DNA of 64,000 bases from positions 496,001 to 560,000 of the forward strand of contig CP025734.1 in assembly GCA_004011035.1 (NCBI GenBank), given 5' to 3'. A model generated the notes under the pieces. It was not told the DNA's origin. It worked only from the letters and a program-made list of their open reading frames with translations, and made no database searches. The DNA is from Bdellovibrio sp. qaytius (GTDB lineage: Bacteria; Bdellovibrionota; Bdellovibrionia; Bdellovibrionales; Bdellovibrionaceae). The stretch's first letter is position 1; every line of letters starts with the position of its first letter. Positions 59,112 through 64,000 of this stretch are shown piece by piece. Both the position numbers and the translations under genes were made by a program.

Positions 59112-60194
59112 TTATGATCTAAAGTCTAAATTTAATTTATTCTCGAAATCATTTTTATCAAACGCTAATTGAATTAATTTATTAATCAAATCGCTGTATC
59201 CTAGACCCTTGGCTTGCCACATCATTGGGTACATCGAAATTTTTGTAAAACCTGGAAGCGTGTTGATTTCATTCACCGTTAACGAACCATCTTTTTTTAA
59301 AAAGAAGTCGACACGAGTTAAGCCATCGCAGTATAAAGCTTCGTAAGTTTTAACAGCTAAAGCTCTGATTTGTTCTGTTTGTTCAGGTGTTACTTTTGCT
59401 GGAATCACGATTTCTGCCCCGTTAGGGTCTAAATATTTTGCCTCATAAGAGTAGAATTCATGTTTAACAACTAATTCACCCGGAACCGCGGCTTCAGGTT
59501 TTTGATTTAAACCCATCACTGAAATTTCAACTTCGCGGCCATCGATAAATTCTTCGGCTAAAACTTTATGATCGTATTTAAAAGCATCTTTTAATTGTGC
59601 TGCGAAATCGTCTTTAGATTTAATTTTATGAACGCCTACAGATGATCCAGCGTTAGCGGGCTTAATAAAAAATGGTAAGCCCAGTTGTTTTACGATTTGA
59701 TCAAAGTCAGCAGGCACGTGACTTTTTAAAACGACCCAACGTGAATTCGGAATCCCCGCAGCAGACATCACGATTTTCATCACTTCTTTATCCATGGCAA
59801 TTGCTGAGCTCATGACGCCGCAACCTACGAAGGGTAAGCCTAAGATCTTTAAGTGACCTTGCATTGTGCCGTCTTCGCCGTTGGTTCCGTGAATAATATT
59901 AAAGGCGCAATCTAATTCTTGGCGCTGTTGGTTTTGTAAATTAAGACAGAAAACTTTTGATTGCGAACGAATCAAAGTCACAGAGTTGCTTTCAGACATT
60001 TTACTGTCGTTGATTGACTCTAAGGTTTCGAAATCTTTTTCATTAATTGAATACCAAGTACCTTGTTTTGAAACCCCTAAAAGCACAGGAGTAAATTTAG
60101 CTTTATCCATGGCTTTAAAGATATTACGAGCTGAATTAATTGAAACTTCGTGTTCTGAAGAATGGCCACCAAAAATAATTGCGATTTTTTTCAT
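59112..60194 (-). CDS. ddl: D-alanine--D-alanine ligase
   Basis: Ddl makes D-Ala-D-Ala for peptidoglycan precursors. ATG 60194 (MKKIAIIFGGHSSEHEVSINS) gives 360 residues. Signatures are GGHSSEHEVS, NGEDGTMQGHLKILGLPFVGCGVMSSAIAMDK, KPANAGSSVGVHKI, EEFIDGREVEISVMG and the C-terminal RVDFFLKKDGSLTVNEINTLPGFTKISMYPMMW. The ATP-grasp domain is complete. The TTG at 60200 is an alternative start. No other murein gene lies beside it. Confidence 0.97.
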   Translation of the reverse strand: MKKIAIIFGGHSSEHEVSINSARNIFKAMDKAKFTPVLLGVSKQGTWYSINEKDFETLESINDSKMSESNSVTLIRSQSKVFCLNLQNQQRQELDCAFNIIHGTNGEDGTMQGHLKILGLPFVGCGVMSSAIAMDKEVMKIVMSAAGIPNSRWVVLKSHVPADFDQIVKQLGLPFFIKPANAGSSVGVHKIKSKDDFAAQLKDAFKYDHKVLAEEFIDGREVEISVMGLNQKPEAAVPGELVVKHEFYSYEAKYLDPNGAEIVIPAKVTPEQTEQIRALAVKTYEALYCDGLTRVDFFLKKDGSLTVNEINTLPGFTKISMYPMMWQAKGLGYSDLINKLIQLAFDKNDFENKLNLDFRS

Positions 60195-60215
60195 ACGCAA
60201 TTAGTTTATGTTAGC

Positions 60216-60797
60216 TTAGGCCATCTCGACAAGTTCTTTGGTTAAACCCCGGATGCCTGTAAAAACTTGAAATGGCGTGGCATCATTCATGTACGCCGGA
60301 GTTGTAATAACTTTTGTATCACGACAAGTGATGTAATCTGTCGATGGGCATTTCTCGACGGTGACTTTCCAACCTTCGACAAGATGAGTCTCTGAAAAAT
60401 TCTCGCCTAAAGTAATATTTGGATTATGCTTTGCTAAAACTTTAGCAACTACGATCGGAGCCATACAAATTGCGCCAATCGGTTTGCTCTCTTCATAAAA
60501 TTGTTTAATTATTTTTTCGACAGTCGGGTTGACCGTCATTTTAATTTTATCATTAGACCATGTTGAAAGGTGAGTGGCGTTGCCGATACCACCAGGCAGA
60601 ACTAAAGCATCAAAGTCTTTTGGATTTAATGATTCAAGATCATAAAGTTCGTGATGATTTAATGGAGTTGATCTATCAAAGGCAAAAATTTTAAATTGAG
60701 CTTTAAATTCTGAAAGCGAAATTAATAAACTGATTGTTTCAGTGATTTCAGATTGGTTCGGGGCAAAACCCACGGCTAAGATGGCAATTTTTCTCAT
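60216..60797 (-). CDS. elbB: ElbB-like DJ-1/PfpI superfamily protein
   Basis: The 193-residue protein has the ElbB pattern: EITETISLLISLSEFKAQFKIFAFD, FDALVLPGGIGNATHLSTW, SKPIGAICMAPIVVAKVL with the nucleophile Cys, and VITTPAYMND. ElbB proteins are glyoxalase III-like. A hairpin (60805-60832) lies just before the start. It is read with ddl on the same strand, 21 bases before the ddl start. Confidence 0.88.
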   Translation of the reverse strand: MRKIAILAVGFAPNQSEITETISLLISLSEFKAQFKIFAFDRSTPLNHHELYDLESLNPKDFDALVLPGGIGNATHLSTWSNDKIKMTVNPTVEKIIKQFYEESKPIGAICMAPIVVAKVLAKHNPNITLGENFSETHLVEGWKVTVEKCPSTDYITCRDTKVITTPAYMNDATPFQVFTGIRGLTKELVEMA

Positions 60798-60804
60798 AAT
60801 GACC

Positions 60805-60832
60805 TCACGAGCCCATCGTTTGGGCCTCGTGA
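60805..60832. promoter_or_regulatory. Hairpin in the elbB leader
   Basis: TCACGAGCCCA (60805-60815) pairs with TGGGCCTCGTGA (60821-60832) with one bulge. On the minus strand it ends one or two bases before the elbB ribosome site, with no T-run. It may end the upstream lipoprotein gene's transcript or tune elbB translation. Confidence 0.5.
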
Positions 60833-60853
60833 TAGATCTTAAACTAAAAGGGC

Positions 60854-61681
60854 TTAGTCGCCTACAGAAAATCCGCTAATGTTGACACAGTCTTCAGCTA
60901 AGACTTTGCGGTTTTCCATTTGCACTAGACCGCGTACGCAGTAGGACAAAACTTTTGAAAAGAAAGGCAGCGAGCTCGACATTAAAAATGAGTAATGTGT
61001 GCGCTCAGGTTGACCATCTGATGTCAGATTGTTGTTATCAACAAGGTCGTATTCAACTTTGCGGATCGGAATTTTACAACGTAAAGTGTCGCTGCAAATA
61101 CGTGGATCTGCTAAATCAGGAGACAAAGATAACTGACTGTCTTCAGTTTTTAGATTGTGACATGTTACTTTGGCTTCACGGCAGGCATAAGCGGCCATCA
61201 CGATAAATGCACGGTACAGAAAAAATGGCACTTTATCAGCATTTTTAGCTGTTAATTCTGAACGTGATTTAATGCCGACGCTTTGTGAACCCACGTCAGT
61301 TGCATTGTTAAAATCAAGAGGGTAAGAAAAATTATTAAAAGATTGATTTGAGTTTAAATGATCAACTTTTGAATAATCCAAATTAAATCTAGTTTTAGTT
61401 GTATCGCTTACGATTGAGTAAACTGAAATAGACTGGCTAAAAATTTTTACAGTTTGAGAATCTTCGTAAGTTGTAACAGCACTGATGTTACTTGATTCGT
61501 TACGCTTGATTTCATCAGGGCTAAGACCACCGATGCCTTCAGCCATAACAGATTCGACAGAGTCAGCATTCACGGCTGGGCCCAGATTAGCATCTTCAAG
61601 ATTTTGTTTTTTCAAACATGAAGATTGCGTAAACACGACAATAACTGCCGTCAGTAAGATGATTAATTGTTTTGATTTCAT
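60854..61681 (-). CDS. Putative lipoprotein, unknown function
   Basis: ATG 61681 overlaps the stop of the upstream GNAT gene (ATGA), giving 275 residues with a signal peptide and lipobox TQSSC. The mature part is mainly beta-rich and polar, with about five cysteines (AAYACREAKVTCHN, DPRICSDTLRCKI, LSYCVRG, AEDCVN). No domain was recognised. Coupling to the GNAT gene suggests joint expression. Confidence 0.78.
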   Translation of the reverse strand: MKSKQLIILLTAVIVVFTQSSCLKKQNLEDANLGPAVNADSVESVMAEGIGGLSPDEIKRNESSNISAVTTYEDSQTVKIFSQSISVYSIVSDTTKTRFNLDYSKVDHLNSNQSFNNFSYPLDFNNATDVGSQSVGIKSRSELTAKNADKVPFFLYRAFIVMAAYACREAKVTCHNLKTEDSQLSLSPDLADPRICSDTLRCKIPIRKVEYDLVDNNNLTSDGQPERTHYSFLMSSSLPFFSKVLSYCVRGLVQMENRKVLAEDCVNISGFSVGD

Positions 61682-62787
61682 ATTGAATCCCAACCCCAAA
61701 CCCATAGAGGCATTGGTAAAATTGCACCTAAAATTTCGCGTGTTTCAGGTTTAATAAATGTCATTTCATCAATTGATGTTGGCCCAAATAAAATTTTAGC
61801 CAAATCAGCTTCTTGATCTAATGTGTAAAGATCTTGTCCATAACCGAACACGATTTGACCGTGTTGTTTTTCTAAAATAATTTGATCAAGGCCTTCAGCA
61901 CGAAAAGCTCTTTTTACTTTCATCGCAATAGCTTCAAAATTATGAATACGTAGCATCGCTAAAAATCCGCGATGACAGAAAATTTCTAAATCATTTAACG
62001 TCTTACGTAAATTCGTAGAATGATCCGGAACCATTAAGTGATAGCTCTTGTGTTCAGTTTTAACCATGTGGCTAACGAGGTCGATGAGAGCGTCAACTTG
62101 TCCGCCCCATTCGTGAATAAAACTTTGTAAGTCAGCGCCTTTGCCATCAATCGCATAAGCTAAAAGTTGGTTGCTGCTGCTCCAAGCGGTGTAAACATTT
62201 GAATTCGGAATTTTTAAATATTGTTGAATATCATCAATTGAACGTAACGATCCCACACTGTGTTGTGAGTAAAGTTTTAAGATAGCTTGTGGGTCAACCT
62301 GAGTACCTTTTACAAAGCGGGTATTTTCGGTGCGCTGAGTTTGTGGCTCTGTAAAAACGTAAGTGTTTTCGCTGCCGGCTAATTCAAATCCAAATTTTTG
62401 ATAGAATTCTGTTTTATCAGTCCACAAAATCACTAAGTCGCAATCTTGGGCGGTAGCCTTTGCTAAACAATTTTGCATATTTAAAGTGCTTAAACCTTGT
62501 TGACGGTGAGACGGGTCAGTCACAACCGAGCCAATTGCACCTAATTTGTAGATGGCGTAGGGCGTCTTCGTCACAATCGGTTTAATGAGCGCATGCGATA
62601 TAATTTTTTGCTGCTCAGGTGTTGCGCCTTCTTCAGTGATAATACTCATGTTGTGCATATTTGAGGGAGTCAATGCCGTCGGATATTCACTGTTAATGGG
62701 CCAAGTTGAATCGGCTCTTAATTGATGATTAAGAAATTCGACAACATGATCGAATTCATGCTGTTCTGGAGATCTAGGCTTTAACAT
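61678..62787 (-). CDS. GNAT family N-acetyltransferase
   Basis: The 369-residue protein has one clear GNAT domain at about residues 30-160: IYKLGAIGSVVTDPSHRQQGLSTLNMQNCLAKA is the acetyl-CoA binding motif (R/Q-x-x-G), then DLVILWTDKTEFYQKFGFELAG. The second half is a longer domain of unknown type ending WVWGWDSI. Length and two-part shape recall Eis-like acetyltransferases, but the terminal carboxylate typical of Eis cannot be judged. AGGAG lies 10 bases before ATG 62787. The substrate is unknown. Confidence 0.85.
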   Translation of the reverse strand: MLKPRSPEQHEFDHVVEFLNHQLRADSTWPINSEYPTALTPSNMHNMSIITEEGATPEQQKIISHALIKPIVTKTPYAIYKLGAIGSVVTDPSHRQQGLSTLNMQNCLAKATAQDCDLVILWTDKTEFYQKFGFELAGSENTYVFTEPQTQRTENTRFVKGTQVDPQAILKLYSQHSVGSLRSIDDIQQYLKIPNSNVYTAWSSSNQLLAYAIDGKGADLQSFIHEWGGQVDALIDLVSHMVKTEHKSYHLMVPDHSTNLRKTLNDLEIFCHRGFLAMLRIHNFEAIAMKVKRAFRAEGLDQIILEKQHGQIVFGYGQDLYTLDQEADLAKILFGPTSIDEMTFIKPETREILGAILPMPLWVWGWDSI

Positions 62788-62911
62788 AATAAAAGTACTC
62801 CTATAGTAGAATTATTATAGCTATGAAACGCGATTCTGTGATGGCCAGTTCTATGAATTTGACTTAAGCCCAGAATTTCCTTAGATTGGCAGCATCTGTA
62901 TAGGAGCGTAA

Positions 62912-63151
62912 ATGGCTGATCTAGGGCAAAAATGGAAAGAAAATAAAGACGGTAAAATCTTTGTCGATCAATCATGTATTGCATGCGATGCCTGTGTGTT
63001 AACAGCTCCAAAAAACTTCACAATGCACGAAGAAGACGGTCACGCGTTTGTAACCAAGCAACCTGACACTCCTGAAGAAGAAGCAGCCGTTAAAGAAGCA
63101 ATGGAAGGCTGTCCCGTAGAAGCCATCGGCGATTTCGGTGACCAAGGCTAA
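62912..63151 (+). CDS. Single-cluster [4Fe-4S] ferredoxin
   Basis: The 79-residue protein has C-x-x-C-x-x-C in DQSCIACDACVLTAP and a fourth Cys in EGCPVEAIG, the pattern of one [4Fe-4S] cluster of the Fer4-type, as in small bacterial ferredoxins. TAGGAG precedes ATG 62912. Its stop overlaps the nth start (TAATG), so it may supply electrons or be co-expressed with the Fe-S enzyme Nth. Confidence 0.92.
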   Translation: MADLGQKWKENKDGKIFVDQSCIACDACVLTAPKNFTMHEEDGHAFVTKQPDTPEEEAAVKEAMEGCPVEAIGDFGDQG

Positions 63152-63813
63152 TGTCCAAAGTTAAAGTCACCAAACCCAAGTCGAGTTCCCTCGACGTTAG
63201 TTGGTGTCTTAACCTTCTTAAGAAAAACTATCCTGACGCACACTGCGCACTTAATTATACAAATCCATTTCAATTATTAATAGCTACGATTCTATCAGCT
63301 CAATGCACTGACGAGCGCGTAAATATCGTCACCAAAGAACTTTTCAAAAAATATAAAAAACCCAGTGAATTAGCTGGTGAAGATGTCTTAGTCATCGAAC
63401 AATATATTCGCTCTGCAGGGTTTTATAAAAACAAAGCTAAAAATATCAAAGCTTGCTGCCAAATTTTAAAAGAAAAACACAATAACTTAGTTCCTAAAAC
63501 ATTAGATGAATTAGTTGAGCTTCCGGGCGTGGGGCGAAAAACCGCAAACGTTGTTTTAGGAAACGCCTACGGTATCGCATCGGGTGTTGTTGTCGATACG
63601 CATGTAACTCGACTAGCAAATCGTTTTGGCTGGGTGAAAATTGTCGACGCCGTTAAGATCGAACAAAAACTGAATGCCATGTTTGATGAATCAGAATGGA
63701 TTATGCTTCCGCACTATTTGATTTCGCATGGTCGAGCGATCTGTAAAGCTAGATCTCCGGACTGCGAGTCATGTTTTTTAGCTACCCGCTGTCCACGTAA
63801 AGGTCTAAGCTAA
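63151..63813 (+). CDS. nth: Endonuclease III (DNA glycosylase/AP lyase)
   Basis: Nth removes oxidised pyrimidines. The 220-residue protein has the helix-hairpin-helix LPGVGRKTANVVLGNA with the catalytic Lys, VVDTHVTRLANRFGW with the catalytic Asp, and the C-terminal [4Fe-4S] loop CKARSPDCESCFLATRC. It overlaps the ferredoxin stop by one base. Confidence 0.97.
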   Translation: MSKVKVTKPKSSSLDVSWCLNLLKKNYPDAHCALNYTNPFQLLIATILSAQCTDERVNIVTKELFKKYKKPSELAGEDVLVIEQYIRSAGFYKNKAKNIKACCQILKEKHNNLVPKTLDELVELPGVGRKTANVVLGNAYGIASGVVVDTHVTRLANRFGWVKIVDAVKIEQKLNAMFDESEWIMLPHYLISHGRAICKARSPDCESCFLATRCPRKGLS

Positions 63814-63817
63814 TGGC

Positions 63818-64000
63818 ATGCTACAAGCTTATTTTGAAAGTTTAAAATACGTTGGTCATCTGTTACCGATTTCTTTTCTAAGAATTTTTTTAGGATATTT
63901 TTATTTACAGCAAGCTTTTAAAGATTGGACAGTTCACGTGATCGGTAATTCGATGGTGAGCGATTTACTTGTTGAAGCTTTAAATAAAACTCAAATGCCA
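63818..64000 (+). CDS. Start of a membrane protein, possibly DoxX-like (3' end missing)
   Basis: ATG 63818, 4 bases after the nth stop, opens a frame of 61 codons that runs off the window. It begins MLQAYFESLKYVGHLLPIS and contains FLRIFLGYFYLQQAFKDW, a hydrophobic helix like the first helix of DoxX-family proteins. Too little is visible to be sure. Confidence 0.6.
   Translation, partial: MLQAYFESLKYVGHLLPISFLRIFLGYFYLQQAFKDWTVHVIGNSMVSDLLVEALNKTQMP

Overview
The window looks like chromosomal DNA of an AT-rich member of the Bdellovibrionota, close to the Bdellovibrio/Pseudobdellovibrio lineage. The grounds are a CsrA/FliW/FlgM flagellar locus with both P- and L-ring genes, many small secreted or lipid-anchored proteins with lipoboxes such as SYQNC, a CFI-box surface protein, strong TTA-leucine codon use, and a Gram-negative envelope with menaquinone genes. 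This is inferred from gene content; no rRNA is present to confirm it. I saw no tRNA, rRNA, CRISPR array, insertion sequence or prophage. Coding density is high and most genes sit in tight or overlapping operons.

Layout. 1-2106: 3' part of a large secreted CFI-box protein that runs into an outer-membrane-barrel-like domain. 2229-3917: truA, rplM, rpsI. 3918-5595: a 560-base gap, a small XRE regulator behind a nested inverted repeat, and a lipoprotein. 5659-12636: alaS (minus), then a DUF2252 protein, an SPFH protein, a porin-like protein and a Cys-rich repeat protein. 12677-14114: a HTH regulator, a divergent 30-residue ORF and a TRL-like lipoprotein. 14265-17640: SprT-like/DUF2786 protein, pgpA, cinA-type amidohydrolase, recA. 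17730-23172: secreted protein and glutathione peroxidase (minus), then the most unusual locus: an OvoA-type sulfoxide synthase fused to a PLP group II decarboxylase, overlapping a class V PLP lyase. 23283-27949: tandem paralogous Cys/Gly-rich secreted proteins plus a lipoprotein. 27952-30130: aspartokinase and a MltD-like transglycosylase (minus).

30416-40220 is a flagellar block: flgF-flgG-flgA-flgH-flgI-flgJ behind a good sigma-54 site, then flgM, flgN, flgK, flgL, csrA and fliW. The flgK leader carries a CsrA-type GGA hairpin. 40240-46209: a full-length ABCC/MRP-like ABC transporter, a lipoprotein and rmuC. 46374-54584: quinone-related genes (menA, a MenC-MenE fusion, a thioredoxin-like [2Fe-2S] protein, a polyprenyl synthetase, a second UbiA-like protein), then rsmJ, a membrane protein and a degenerate PP2C-like protein. 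54661-58674: gltA, a MOSC protein, a HIT protein, an unusual 450-base leader with two tiny ORFs, a structured RNA candidate and a terminator, and an aldehyde-dehydrogenase-fold protein lacking its catalytic residues. 58677-64000: zinc-ribbon protein, ddl, elbB, a lipoprotein, a GNAT protein, a ferredoxin, nth, and the start of a membrane protein.

Most likely new biology: (1) the sulfoxide synthase-decarboxylase fusion with its lyase, which predicts a decarboxylated thiohistidine (thiohistamine-like) product instead of ovothiol; (2) the leader RNA before the dead aldehyde dehydrogenase; (3) the 30-residue gene sharing a control region with a HTH regulator; (4) several fusions or catalytically lost domains (CFI-box/barrel, MenC-MenE, pseudo-M23 FlgJ, pseudo-phosphatase). 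All functional statements are inferred from sequence motifs read by eye; no database search was run.
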